DNA from: Lactobacillus colini
GTDB taxonomy: Bacteria; Bacillota; Bacilli; Lactobacillales; Lactobacillaceae
Reading direction: 5' to 3'
Length of the DNA stretch: 64,000 nt
Assembly (NCBI RefSeq): GCF_017874575.1
Contig: NZ_JAGGLU010000001.1
Span: forward strand, 186,001 to 250,000
In this document: piece by piece, positions 8,875-17,622 of the stretch
Layout of the letters: each line of letters begins with the position of its first letter
Numbering within the stretch: position 1 is the first letter of the stretch
Program-made: the position numbers and the translations under genes
The notes under the pieces: model-generated
Seen by the model: the letters and a program-made list of their open reading frames with translations, nothing else
What the model was told of the DNA's origin: nothing
Database searches by the model: none

Positions 8875-10728
8875 ATGGAACATATGGATAAAAGAACTGA
8901 TTACTGCGGTAATATTACTGCTGAATATCTTAATCAAGAAGTAACTTTATATGGTTGGGTACAACGTGTACGTAATTTAGGTAATCTTGTATTTATTGAT
9001 TTGCGTGATCGTGAAGGCATTGTTCAAGTGGTCGTTAACAAAGACTCTGGTGAAAAATTAATGGCTACTGCCGATGCTTTAGGTAATGAATATGTTATTG
9101 AAGTAAAGGGTCAAGTAGTAAAGCGCTCAAGCGTTAACCCTAAAATGAAAACTGGTGAGATAGAAGTTGATGCTAGTGATATTGAGATTCTAAATAAGTC
9201 ACAAGTTCCACCATTTGAAGTTAAGGATGATATTACTGCAGCTGAACAAACTAGATTGAAATATCGTTATTTAGACTTACGCCGTCCAGCTTTACAAAAG
9301 AACATTATTTTACGTTCTAAGATTATGAAGGCTATTCATGAGTACTTTGACGAAAATGGCTTTATTGACATTGAAACCCCAATTTTAGGTAAGTCATCTC
9401 CAGAAGGTGCACGTGATTACTTAGTTCCTTCAAGAATTTATCCAGGGAGCTTTTATGCTTTACCACAATCACCACAATTGTTCAAACAATTATTAATGGG
9501 AGCAGGATTTGATAAGTATTACCAAATTTCTCGTTGTTTCCGTGATGAAGACTTACGTGGGGATCGTCAACCAGAATTCACCCAAATTGATATGGAAACT
9601 TCTTTCTTAGATGAACAAGGTGTGCAAGATTATACTGAAGGCCTTTTGAAGAAGATTATGAAAGATGTTAAGGGTATTGACTTAAAGACTCCAATCAAGC
9701 GCATTACCTGGGATGAAGCAATGAATAAGTATGGGTCTGATAAGCCTGATACTCGTTATGAAATGTACCTACATGATTTAAGTCCAATCTTCAAAGATAG
9801 TGGTTTTAAAGTATTTTCTGGTGCAATTGCTGACGGTGGTGTTGTTAAGGGAATCGCTGTTAAAAACGGTGCTAAGCAATATTCACGTAAGCATATCGAG
9901 CAAAAACAAGCCTATATTAAACGTTACCACGCTAAAGGTTTAGCATGGGTTAAGTATGAAGATGGTGAATTTTCTGGACCTGTTGCTAAATTCTTAACTG
10001 ATGAAAATAAAGAGGCTTTGAAGAAGGAATTTAGTCTTGAAGGCGGAGAATTAGTAGTAATTGTTGCTGATAAGTGGAAGGTTGTAACTGATTCGCTTGA
10101 CCACTTACGTCGTGAATTTGCTAAAGAAACTGGCATCATTCCAGAAGGTGTATATGACTTTGCTTGGGTTGTTGATTGGCCATTATTTGAATATGATGAA
10201 GGTTTAGGCCGCTGGATAGCTGCGCATCACCCATTCACAATGCCAGATGATGAAGGAATTAAGTTACTTGATACTGATCCACATAAAGCACATGCTCGTT
10301 CATATGATATTGTTATGAATGGTGATGAAATGGGTGGTGGCTCAATTCGTATTCATAAGCGCTCTATTCAAGAAAAAATGCTCAAGGCACTTGGATTTTC
10401 TAAAAAACGTGCTTATGAGCAATTTGGTTACTTGCTTGATGCTTTAGACATGGGATTCCCACCACACGCAGGGCTTGCGATTGGACTTGATCGTTTGGTA
10501 ATGATGCTTGCAAATAAAGACAATATTCGTGATGTTATTGCCTTCCCTAAGAATGCTAGTGCTTCTGAACCAATGATGCATGCTCCAGCACCGGTTGCTG
10601 ACCAACAATTAATTGACTTGGGTATTGAAGTTGAAAATCAATATCTAGATAGTGTAAAAGAAACGCAAGAACGTCTTGAAAAGGAAGCAGCAGAAGATGC
10701 TGCTAAAAATTCAACTTGGGATGAATAA
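8875..10728 (+). CDS. aspS: Aspartyl-tRNA synthetase
   Basis: Bacterial-type class II AspRS of about 617 aa. The N-terminal OB-fold anticodon domain has [23 protein letters not shown]. Motif 2 is [24 protein letters not shown] (about residues 222-245). The bacterial GAD insertion spans about 290-410. Motif 3 is [13 protein letters not shown] near residue 535. Three in-frame ATGs cluster at 8872, 8875 and 8884; GAGGAA at 8864-8869 best suits 8875, with 8884 possible. It is second in the T-box operon after hisS, and an intrinsic terminator follows. Confidence 0.96.
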   Translation: MEHMDKRTDYCGNITAEYLNQEVTLYGWVQRVRNLGNLVFIDLRDREGIVQVVVNKDSGEKLMATADALGNEYVIEVKGQVVKRSSVNPKMKTGEIEVDASDIEILNKSQVPPFEVKDDITAAEQTRLKYRYLDLRRPALQKNIILRSKIMKAIHEYFDENGFIDIETPILGKSSPEGARDYLVPSRIYPGSFYALPQSPQLFKQLLMGAGFDKYYQISRCFRDEDLRGDRQPEFTQIDMETSFLDEQGVQDYTEGLLKKIMKDVKGIDLKTPIKRITWDEAMNKYGSDKPDTRYEMYLHDLSPIFKDSGFKVFSGAIADGGVVKGIAVKNGAKQYSRKHIEQKQAYIKRYHAKGLAWVKYEDGEFSGPVAKFLTDENKEALKKEFSLEGGELVVIVADKWKVVTDSLDHLRREFAKETGIIPEGVYDFAWVVDWPLFEYDEGLGRWIAAHHPFTMPDDEGIKLLDTDPHKAHARSYDIVMNGDEMGGGSIRIHKRSIQEKMLKALGFSKKRAYEQFGYLLDALDMGFPPHAGLAIGLDRLVMMLANKDNIRDVIAFPKNASASEPMMHAPAPVADQQLIDLGIEVENQYLDSVKETQERLEKEAAEDAAKNSTWDE

Positions 10729-10740
10729 TCATAGCTAAGA

Positions 10741-10780
10741 AAAATGCTATCAGATTTTGTTATCTGATAGCATTTTTTTA
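10741..10780 (+). terminator. Terminator of hisS-aspS
   Basis: A perfect 12-bp stem ATGCTATCAGAT (10744-10755) / ATCTGATAGCAT (10762-10773) with a 6-nt loop and T7 tract. The group II intron begins only a few bases beyond the T-tract. Confidence 0.95.
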
Positions 10781-10783
10781 GAT

Positions 10784-12036
10784 GTGTGTCGGGCATGATA
10801 TTTATCTAGTCTGGTGAAAATCCAGATTACGGGTATTTGTCGCCAAGTGTAGTGAACCACAAGCTGGTAGCGGTGACGCTATGAGAGAAGGAAGTGGCTA
10901 GCAAGTTTTCCAAACTTACGTACAGAAATCTGGTCAGGCCAAATGGTGGATAAGACTGCCTCACAAGTCGAAGTCCAAATGACAAACGTAAAACCAAGAC
11001 GGTAAACTAGGAAGTTGTGGAGAATTAGAGATAAATGTCTTACCCCGAGAGATTTCATGGACAGGCGAAGCCGAGTAAGCTTTAACAACAGTGATCGTAA
11101 GCCTGGCCGAAAAAGGTTAATCATGACTAGTCATGAGGTCATAGTAGCGATGAAGACTCTGTAATGGAGCTGGATGCGAAGGACCTAATGTTTGTAGAAG
11201 TATATCCCACTATAAGCAATCTTCAGACAGTCCGAAAGAGAGAATAACCGTATCGGGGACAGTTCTGAATAAATTTGCAAGTAGAAATGGAGATATCAAG
11301 AGTATGGAATTAATAGAAGAGATTTTGAGTCAAAACAATCTCAAAGAAGCCATTAGGAGAGCCAAAATAAATAAAGGAGCTCCAGGTGTTGATCAAAGAA
11401 GTGTCGATGAACTCGATAGTTATTTTGAAAAGCACCAGGCTGAAATCAAAGAAGCGATTATGCATATGAAATATCGCCCACAAGCAGTTAGAAGAGTTTA
11501 TATTCCTAAGCCAAATGGTAAGAAAAGACCTTTAGGAATCCCAACGGTAGTTGATCGAGTAATCCAACAAGCAGTAGCATAACCACTATCCTTGGTATTC
11601 ACTAAGGTAAATCAAGTGGTCAGAGGATGGATCAATTACTTCAGAATTGGCAGTATGAACACTTTTCTAAAAGAATTTGGACAATGGCTCCGCCATAAAA
11701 TTAGGATGGTCATTATCAAGCGGTGGAAGATTCCAAAACGAATCTACACTAACTTGATGTGAATTAATAAAGCTTTCAAGTGCAGTTTTAGCGATGAAGA
11801 TATTTATATTTACAAAACAGCCAATACAAGACTAGGCTGGTATAAAAGAGCAATAGGCAATGTAATTAATTACCTATTAAGTTCCAAAGTATTAGGAATA
11901 AAGAAAGCGGATCGCCAGGCTGGGTCGATCCGCTAGAATACTATAAAGCTCGTATAATAATACAAATGTAGCGCCGTATACGGAACCGTACGTACGGTGC
12001 AATGAGAGGGGCAGAATTAATCTTCCTCTACTCTAT
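10784..12036 (+). mobile_element. Degenerate group II intron
   Basis: The 5' end GTGTGTCGGGCATG matches the GUGYG group II start, followed by about 500 nt of ribozyme-like domain I-III sequence without plausible coding. A crippled maturase gene (11304-11936) lies in the domain IV position. A domain V-like hairpin is at 11971-12000 (GCGCCGTA paired to TACGGTGC, CG bulge kept), but its apical loop is GAAC instead of the usual longer GUGAAAGU cap, so it is about 4 nt short. A domain VI-like arm follows, with candidate branch A at 12030 and proposed 3' end at 12036. The ends are inferred from consensus and from the restored empty site. Position directly after an intrinsic terminator resembles group IIC targeting. 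Probably unable to splice or move alone. Confidence 0.8.
11304..11936 (+). pseudogene. ltrA: Group II intron reverse transcriptase/maturase remnant
   Basis: An intron-encoded protein gene reduced to about 210 codons in one frame; intact relatives have roughly 420-460. The N-terminal part keeps the RT start region (AIRRAKINKGAPGVDQRSVD and YIPKPNGKKRPLGIPTVVDR). TAA at 11580-11582 interrupts the frame. Directly after it, still in frame, comes the C-terminal maturase/X region (VNQVVRGWINYFRIGSM, then a second stop TGA at 11760-11762, then TRLGWYKRAIGNVINYLLS) to TAG 11934-11936. The central RT palm with the YADD active site is deleted. No reverse transcriptase activity is possible from this copy. 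Confidence 0.9.
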
Positions 12037-13215
12037 TGAATTTAAAAAATCAGTGATTCTTTTTAAAGCTTCTTTTAAATTTTTAGTAGAAGATGCGTAT
12101 GACATTCTCACATATCCTTGGCCACCTTTACCAAAATATCGTCCAGGTGTTACACCAACGTGAGCTTTTTTAGCTAATTCGGTAGCAAATGTTACATCAT
12201 CTTGACCAAATTTTTTTGGAATTTTAGCAAAAATATAGAAAGCACCTTGTGGAGTAGCTAATTCAAAACCTAATTTTTCAAGTCCAGATTTCATGAAATT
12301 AAGGCGCTTTTCATAAACTTTTCTGGCATTAATAGGGTCATTTTGACCGTTAGTCAGCGCTTCAGTTGCAGCTACTTGAACATTATTAGTAACTGAAGTT
12401 ATGAGGTAGGAATTCATTTTAATAATGCTTTTCATAATCTGATTAGGGGCAGCAATATAGCCTAATCGCCACCCGGTCATTGCGTATGCCTTGGAGAATC
12501 CAGAAATTAAAATATTGCGTTCAGGAATATACTGAGATAGAGAATGGTGCTGGTTATTGCCATAAACTAATTCACCATAAATTTCATCTGTAATAGAAAA
12601 CAGATGATTTTTCGTAATGACATGTGCAAGCTGCTCTAATAATTCAGCATGGTATACGCGACCAGTAGGATTAGAAGGATCTGTCAAAATAATTGCTTTG
12701 GCACCTTTTCCTTCGTTCTCTAATACTTCTTGTAAGTGATCTGGAGTTAGGATAAATCCATCTTTTGAAGTGTCTATTTGAATCGGGATAGCTCCAATTA
12801 CCTTAATTAATTGGAAGTATAATGCCCAAACAGGAGTAGGAACTAAAATTTTGTCACCAGGATTCAAAATTGACATAAAGACATTATTTAAAGCACCAGT
12901 TGCTCCAACTGTAACGCATATTTCTGATTCAGGGTTGTAATCAACTCCAAGGCTACGTTTCAAGTAATTGGCAATCGCTTCCTTAAGCTCTGGCTTACCG
13001 GATTGTGGAGCATAATGGGAATCATTAGCTTTAATATCATTAATAGCTGCTTGTTTTATGTGTTCAGGGGTATCTAGATCTGGCTCACCAATAGTTAATT
13101 TAATAATGTTTGGAATTGAAGAAATTTGCTGATCAAATGAGCGAATACGAGATGGTGTTAACTCATTAAGCCTATGATTAATAACTGATGATAAATCGCT
13201 AGCTAGTTTTGGCAT
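12028..13215 (-). CDS. Class I/II PLP-dependent aminotransferase
   Basis: A 395-aa fold-type I aminotransferase. It has TIGEPDLDTPEHIK near the N-terminus, the cofactor region VTVGATGALNNVFMSIL, DPSNPTGRVY (Asn contacting PLP), the TDEIYGELVY strand and the Schiff-base lysine in SGFSKAYAMTGWRLGY (about residue 237). The closest functional families are AraT/PatA-type aromatic or general aminotransferases of lactic acid bacteria; the exact amino acid is not readable from sequence. The stop codon (TAG, 12028-12030) appears to lie inside the adjacent group II intron. Removing the intron gives an in-frame TAA two codons after LNS, so insertion changed only the C-terminal end. Confidence 0.88.
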   Translation of the reverse strand: MPKLASDLSSVINHRLNELTPSRIRSFDQQISSIPNIIKLTIGEPDLDTPEHIKQAAINDIKANDSHYAPQSGKPELKEAIANYLKRSLGVDYNPESEICVTVGATGALNNVFMSILNPGDKILVPTPVWALYFQLIKVIGAIPIQIDTSKDGFILTPDHLQEVLENEGKGAKAIILTDPSNPTGRVYHAELLEQLAHVITKNHLFSITDEIYGELVYGNNQHHSLSQYIPERNILISGFSKAYAMTGWRLGYIAAPNQIMKSIIKMNSYLITSVTNNVQVAATEALTNGQNDPINARKVYEKRLNFMKSGLEKLGFELATPQGAFYIFAKIPKKFGQDDVTFATELAKKAHVGVTPGRYFGKGGQGYVRMSYASSTKNLKEALKRITDFLNSIE

Positions 13216-13376
13216 GTACGATATTCACACTTTCTTTTAAAAATATTATTACTACAATTTTAAGGCAAGCTAAATCTAGTATCAATATAAAAATAAATAA
13301 ATTATTAATTGCAATTTAGCGCCTAATTGTTAGAATGTTAAGGTACAAAGATTAATTTTTATAAAAGGGATAATTT

Positions 13377-14255
13377 ATGGATCAATTTGAAAAACTTGCA
13401 CGCCGTCATAATTATCTTTCTAGGATTTCTGCAGCCTTTTTATATGCATTAGCAGTTGCTGTAGCGCTGAACTTTTTTTGGACACCGGGAAAAATTTATG
13501 CTTCAGGTATTACTGGCTTTGCTCAAGTTTTGCAGTCTGTTTCAGAGAGATTTTTGCCATTTACATTAACTACATCAGTGATGTATTTTGTGTTAAACAT
13601 TCCATTATTTATCTTGGGATGGTTTAAAATTGGACATAAGTTTACAATATTTACTATTATAGCTGTATTACTCGGTTCAATCATGATGAAGTTAATCTCT
13701 CCGATTAAGATAACTTATGATCCAATAATTTGCGCTATTTTTGGTGGCGTAGTAAATGGAGTAGGAACAGGTCTAGCTTTGAAGTCAGGGATTTCTACAG
13801 GTGGACTAGATGTTTTAGGTATTATTTTAAGAAGAAAAACAGGTAAAAGCTTTGGACAGATAAACATCTTTTTTAACTTAATAATTGTTATCTGTGCTGG
13901 CTTTGTTTTTGGATGGAGTAGAGCTTTATATACTGCGTTAAATATTTTTATTAATGGTAGAGTAATTGACGCTGTATATACTCAGCACCAAAAGATGCAG
14001 GTCATTATTGTTACTGAACATCCTAAGCATATTGTCGAAGGAATCCAAGAGAAGATGCACCGTGGAATTACAATTTTGCATGATGCTGAAGGTGGTTTTA
14101 GTCATACAGAGAAGACAGTATTGCTAACTGTAATTGATCGCTATGATATGTATGACATTTATAATATTGTTTTGAAAAATGATCCATATGCTTTTATGAG
14201 CTGTAGTGAGGTTTCGAAGGTGTATGGTCGCTTTATTGAGCAAAAGCCTGTGTAG
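13377..14255 (+). CDS. YitT family membrane protein (DUF161 + DUF2179)
   Basis: A 292-aa protein with about five or six membrane helices in residues 15-195, including the family signature GxxxGxGTGLALKSGISTGGLDVLGIIL. A cytosolic C-terminal DUF2179 domain (about 205-285) contains VTEHPKHIVEGIQEKMHRGITIL. The biochemical role of the family is unknown. The gene is monocistronic between the minus-strand aminotransferase and ppsR genes, with a shared bidirectional terminator downstream. Confidence 0.85.
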   Translation: MDQFEKLARRHNYLSRISAAFLYALAVAVALNFFWTPGKIYASGITGFAQVLQSVSERFLPFTLTTSVMYFVLNIPLFILGWFKIGHKFTIFTIIAVLLGSIMMKLISPIKITYDPIICAIFGGVVNGVGTGLALKSGISTGGLDVLGIILRRKTGKSFGQINIFFNLIIVICAGFVFGWSRALYTALNIFINGRVIDAVYTQHQKMQVIIVTEHPKHIVEGIQEKMHRGITILHDAEGGFSHTEKTVLLTVIDRYDMYDIYNIVLKNDPYAFMSCSEVSKVYGRFIEQKPV

Positions 14256-14283
14256 CTAATTGTCGAATAAATCAGAATATACT

Positions 14284-14323
14284 AAAAAGCCAAAGCTCTT
14301 GTTAACTTGAGCTTTGGCTTTTT
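14284..14323. terminator. Bidirectional terminator
   Basis: A perfect stem AAAGCCAAAGCTC (14286-14298) / GAGCTTTGGCTTT (14309-14321) with A-runs and T-runs flanking both sides. It can end yitT on the plus strand and ppsR on the minus strand. Confidence 0.9.
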
Positions 14324-14332
14324 AATTACATC

Positions 14333-15172
14333 CTATCTAGCGTAATCGTCTAAACCTAAATGTTCTAAAATGAGTGCCGCTGTTTCTTCGATAGAACGAT
14401 GAGCAACGTTAATTACATAGCAGCCGAGTTTATCATATAATGCTTGAGCAGATGACAACTCTTTATTAATAGCATCCATATTTGAATAGGTTGTATCTGG
14501 ATCTAAGCCATATGCGATCATTCTTTGACGTCTAATTTCATTTAGAACCGATGGATCATTGGTTAAACCAATAATCTTTTTAGGATCAATTTCATAAATT
14601 TCCTTAGGAATATGGGTTTGAGGAACTAAAGGTAAGTTGGCTACTTTCAAATTTTTATTAGCTAAAAATAGTGAAAGCGGGGTCTTAGAAGTTCTAGATA
14701 CACCTAGTAAAACTACATCTGCTTCTAAGAAGCCCTTGGGATCCTTACCATCATCATACATAACAGCAAATTCCATAGCGGAAATTCTATCAAAATAATT
14801 TTTACCCATTTCATGAACAGCGCCAATATTATGATTGGGCTCAACACCAGTCAGACTATGGATATTTTCAATTATGCCAGATAGTAAATCGACATATTTC
14901 ATTTTATGTTCACGGGCGAATTTAATAACTGATAGTTGTTCAGACTCATTAACTAAGGTAAATGCAATCATGACATTATCCAAATTTTCAACTTCAGAAA
15001 ATACTTTCTCAAGCTTCTTTTTATCTGTAATAAATGGATAGCGGCGGTAGATGAAGTTGACATCAGGATATTGAACAGCTCCTGCTTGTACCATGTTAAA
15101 GGCCGTATCGCCAACTGCATCAGAAATAATAATTAGGTTTACGATTTGTTTATTTTCTATTTTTTCCTTCAT
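14333..15172 (-). CDS. ppsR: Pyruvate,phosphate dikinase regulatory protein (DUF299)
   Basis: A 279-aa kinase/pyrophosphorylase of the PpsR/RP1 (DUF299) family, which switches PEP synthase or pyruvate phosphate dikinase on and off by ADP-dependent phosphorylation. The diagnostic P-loop GVSRTSKTPLSLFLANK is near residues 156-172, with IISDAVGDTAFN at the N-terminus and AHRSIEETAALIL near the C-terminus. The start has GAGGTGAT upstream. Neither target enzyme is encoded in this window, so the client here is unknown. It is divergent from rpsU, as in other Firmicutes where this family sits in the same neighbourhood. Confidence 0.9.
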   Translation of the reverse strand: MKEKIENKQIVNLIIISDAVGDTAFNMVQAGAVQYPDVNFIYRRYPFITDKKKLEKVFSEVENLDNVMIAFTLVNESEQLSVIKFAREHKMKYVDLLSGIIENIHSLTGVEPNHNIGAVHEMGKNYFDRISAMEFAVMYDDGKDPKGFLEADVVLLGVSRTSKTPLSLFLANKNLKVANLPLVPQTHIPKEIYEIDPKKIIGLTNDPSVLNEIRRQRMIAYGLDPDTTYSNMDAINKELSSAQALYDKLGCYVINVAHRSIEETAALILEHLGLDDYAR

Positions 15173-15243
15173 AAAATCACCTCATTACAATATAGATTTT
15201 ATCATTTTTTGGAAACTTTTTTTATAATAAAAGCATTAAACTA

Positions 15244-15272
15244 TTGACCGATTTTTATCGGTTAGCTATAAT
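15244..15272 (+). promoter_or_regulatory. Strong sigma-A promoter of rpsU
   Basis: TTGACC (15244-15249), 17-nt spacer, TATAAT (15267-15272). The spacer contains an inverted repeat ACCGAT/ATCGGT that could be a protein site or incidental. Confidence 0.85.
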
Positions 15273-15326
15273 CTAATTATATTGTTGTGGCACGTATGTG
15301 CCAAGAAATGGAAGGAGGGATCACAC

Positions 15327-15503
15327 ATGGCTAAGACAATCGTTCACGAAAACGAGTCTATTGATGATGCTCTTCGTCGTTTCAAACGTTCCGTTTCTAG
15401 AAGTGGTACCTTGCAAGAATACCGCAAACGTGAATTCTACGAGAAACCAAGTGTTCGCAGAAAGTTAAAATCTGAAGCAGCTCGTAAGCGTAGACATTAT
15501 TAA
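15327..15503 (+). CDS. rpsU: 30S ribosomal protein bS21
   Basis: A 58-aa very basic protein of the small ribosomal subunit. It begins [21 protein letters not shown] and ends in the Arg/Lys-rich tail [18 protein letters not shown] 15327 has the ideal RBS AAGGAGG at 15312-15318; the frame is open further upstream but without an RBS. It has its own strong promoter and terminator, then yqeY follows as in other Firmicutes. Confidence 0.97.
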
Positions 15504-15509
15504 GAAAAA

Positions 15510-15546
15510 AAGCTCTGTTAGATTCGTTTCTATCAGAGCTTTTTTT
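15510..15546 (+). terminator. Terminator of rpsU
   Basis: A 12-bp stem with one mismatch, AGCTCTGTTAGA (15511-15522) / TCTATCAGAGCT (15529-15540), followed by T7. It separates rpsU from yqeY. Confidence 0.92.
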
Positions 15547-15604
15547 CTATAAAAAGTTTACAATAGTAAGAGTAAAGAAAAATATAGAGAAAGGAATATG
15601 GATT

Positions 15605-16048
15605 ATGTCATTAACTGATACATTGATGCAAGATATGAAGTCTGCTATGAAGGAACACGACAAGGAAGCTTTAACAACTATTCGCTCTTTGAAGGCTGCT
15701 TTAATGAATTATAAAATTAAGGTAAATCATGAACTTACTAATGATGATGAATTGAATGTATTGTCAAGTGCAATGAAGCAACGCAAGGAATCATTAGAAG
15801 AATTCACTAAGGCAAAACGTGAAGACTTAATAGAACAAACTCAAAATGAAATAAAAATAATTGAGAAGTATTTACCAAAACAAATGTCATTAGAGGAATT
15901 AGAAACAGTGGTTGAAGAAGTTATTAAAGAAACTGGTGCAACTTCTAAGAAAGATTTTGGTAAAGTTATGCAAGCTTTGATGCCTAAAATTAAGGGAAAA
16001 GCTGACGGTAAGCAAGCTTCAAATGTTGTAGGTAAAAAGCTTAACTAA
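15605..16048 (+). CDS. yqeY: GatB/YqeY domain protein
   Basis: A 147-aa protein of the YqeY family, a stand-alone homolog of the tRNA-binding tail domain of GatB. Visible features: MKSAMKEHDKEALTTIRSLK at the start, the conserved KAAL-N-K-V block, and the C-terminal GKVMQALMPKIKGKADGKQ motif that ends the GatB tail. A direct function is not established; tRNA interaction is presumed. The gene starts the yqeY-phoH-ybeY run, 22 nt before phoH. Confidence 0.9.
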   Translation: MSLTDTLMQDMKSAMKEHDKEALTTIRSLKAALMNYKIKVNHELTNDDELNVLSSAMKQRKESLEEFTKAKREDLIEQTQNEIKIIEKYLPKQMSLEELETVVEEVIKETGATSKKDFGKVMQALMPKIKGKADGKQASNVVGKKLN

Positions 16049-16070
16049 AAAAGCACAGGGAGGCCCATTA

Positions 16071-17033
16071 GTGGAAAAGTCTTTATTAATTGGAACATTT
16101 ACACCTACTCATCCTGATAATATTGTAAATTTAGTTGGGATTAATGATTCAAATTTAAAGTTAATTGAAGAAACATATGATGTAGTGATTACTGATACTG
16201 GTAATGAAATAGAGGTTAAGGGTCCCGATGACTTAGTAAAAAATGTAATGCAAATTCTTACTGCCTTGGATAAGGTGGTCACTAAGGGCGTGACTATTAC
16301 TGCTACTGATGTTGTAAGTGCCGTTAAAATGGCAGATAAAGGTACGTTAGAATTCTTTGGTGAATTATATAATAAAGTTTTGATTAAAGATGCTAAAGGC
16401 CGCCCTGTCAGAGTAAAAAATATGGGTCAAAAACGTTATGTTGAGGCTATTAAGAAATATGACGTCGTATTTGGAATCGGACCTGCCGGAACAGGTAAGA
16501 CTTTCTTAGCTGTTGTGATGGCTATCTCAGCTTTTAAGAAGGGTGAAGTTTCTAGAATTATATTAACCCGTCCTGCTGTAGAGGCTGGAGAATCTTTGGG
16601 ATTTTTGCCAGGTGATTTAAAAGAAAAGGTGGATCCGTATTTAAGACCAATTTATGATTCATTATTTGCTATCTTAGGTGTAGAAACCACTAATCGATTA
16701 ATGGATAGAGGATTAATTGAGGTCGCACCACTGGCATATATGCGTGGTCGTACATTAGATGATGCTTTTGTTATCTTGGATGAAGCTCAAAATACAACTC
16801 AGGCTCAAATGAAGATGTTTTTAACGCGTTTAGGCTTTAATTCAAAAATGGTAGTTAATGGTGATCAAACGCAGATAGATTTGCCAGGAAAGGCAAAAAG
16901 CGGCTTATTGCAAGCTAAGCGTATTTTAGCTAAGATTGAACAAGTAAAATTTATTGATTTTACATTTAATGATGTTGTAAGACACCCAGTTGTTGCTAAA
17001 ATTGTCAAAGCATATGATGAAGAGGGACATTAG
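16071..17033 (+). CDS. phoH: PhoH family ATPase
   Basis: A 320-aa PhoH/YbeZ-type P-loop ATPase. It has a short N-terminal KH-like part, Walker A GIGPAGTGKTFLAV near residue 140, the VEAGESLGFLPGDLKEKVDPYLRP block, Walker B FVILDEAQNTT and sensor VVNGDQTQIDLP. It is thought to act with the YbeY nuclease in rRNA or mRNA metabolism, and ybeY follows with a one-base TAGTG overlap. The start is GTG 16071 with AGGGAGG at 16057-16063. Confidence 0.93.
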   Translation: MEKSLLIGTFTPTHPDNIVNLVGINDSNLKLIEETYDVVITDTGNEIEVKGPDDLVKNVMQILTALDKVVTKGVTITATDVVSAVKMADKGTLEFFGELYNKVLIKDAKGRPVRVKNMGQKRYVEAIKKYDVVFGIGPAGTGKTFLAVVMAISAFKKGEVSRIILTRPAVEAGESLGFLPGDLKEKVDPYLRPIYDSLFAILGVETTNRLMDRGLIEVAPLAYMRGRTLDDAFVILDEAQNTTQAQMKMFLTRLGFNSKMVVNGDQTQIDLPGKAKSGLLQAKRILAKIEQVKFIDFTFNDVVRHPVVAKIVKAYDEEGH

Positions 17034-17563
17034 TGAATAATTTAGATATTTCTTTTAATGACGAAATAGATTTTTTAAAAGACAATACACGTTCATGGAT
17101 TCCGTGGATTACCAATTTACTTTTGTCAGCTAAAAAAGAAATTGGCAAAAAAAATCCTCAAGAAGTAAGTATTAACTTTGTTTCCAGTGAAAAAATACAT
17201 GAAATAAATAAAAAATATCGCGGTAAAGATCGTCCGACAGATGTGATTTCTTTTGCAATTGAAGATGGCGAAGAAGACGACTTGATGAGTAAGTTTGCAA
17301 TTGAAGATCCTGATTTTGTTGAAGATATTGGTGATTTATTTATTTGTATTAATGTAGTAAAAAAACAAAGTATTGACTATGGAACGGGGTTTGATCGAGA
17401 ATTTGGATATACGCTAGTACATGGGTATTTACATTTAAATGGCTATGATCATATTGAAGATCAAGAAGCTGAAAAAATGTTCTCTATTCAAGGTAAAGTA
17501 TTGCGTGAATACGGCTTACCGCTTTATCCAGATCAGGAAACTCATGGTAAACAGATTCATTAA
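17033..17563 (+). CDS. ybeY: rRNA maturation endoribonuclease YbeY
   Basis: A 176-aa metal-dependent RNase needed for 16S rRNA 3'-end processing and ribosome quality control. The zinc motif HGYLHLNGYDH (H130, H134, H140) and the strand motif RGKDRPTDVISFA are intact. The start is GTG 17033, overlapping the phoH stop. A weak hairpin separates it from era; the diacylglycerol kinase and cytidine deaminase genes often found at this spot in Bacillus are absent. Confidence 0.95.
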   Translation: MNNLDISFNDEIDFLKDNTRSWIPWITNLLLSAKKEIGKKNPQEVSINFVSSEKIHEINKKYRGKDRPTDVISFAIEDGEEDDLMSKFAIEDPDFVEDIGDLFICINVVKKQSIDYGTGFDREFGYTLVHGYLHLNGYDHIEDQEAEKMFSIQGKVLREYGLPLYPDQETHGKQIH

Positions 17564-17570
17564 TCTGAAA

Positions 17571-17601
17571 ATACCGTATCTTTCAAAAGATGCGGTATTT
17601 T
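17571..17601 (+). terminator. Possible weak terminator between ybeY and era
   Basis: A 12-bp stem ATACCGTATCTT (17571-17582) / AAGATGCGGTAT (17587-17598) with one wobble and a 4-nt loop, but only a four-base T-run. Likely partial termination or an mRNA-processing hairpin. Confidence 0.5.
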
Positions 17602-17622
17602 ACATATTAAGAAAGGCACATT

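Noticed and set aside
10879..11124. An 81-codon minus-strand frame inside the group II intron
   Set aside because: It lies across structured ribozyme domains, has no RBS or protein-like composition, and is best explained by chance.
15244..15272. ACCGAT/ATCGGT inverted repeat in the rpsU promoter as an operator
   Set aside because: The 6-bp arms in the spacer of a strong housekeeping promoter are easily coincidental; not enough support for a separate regulator claim.
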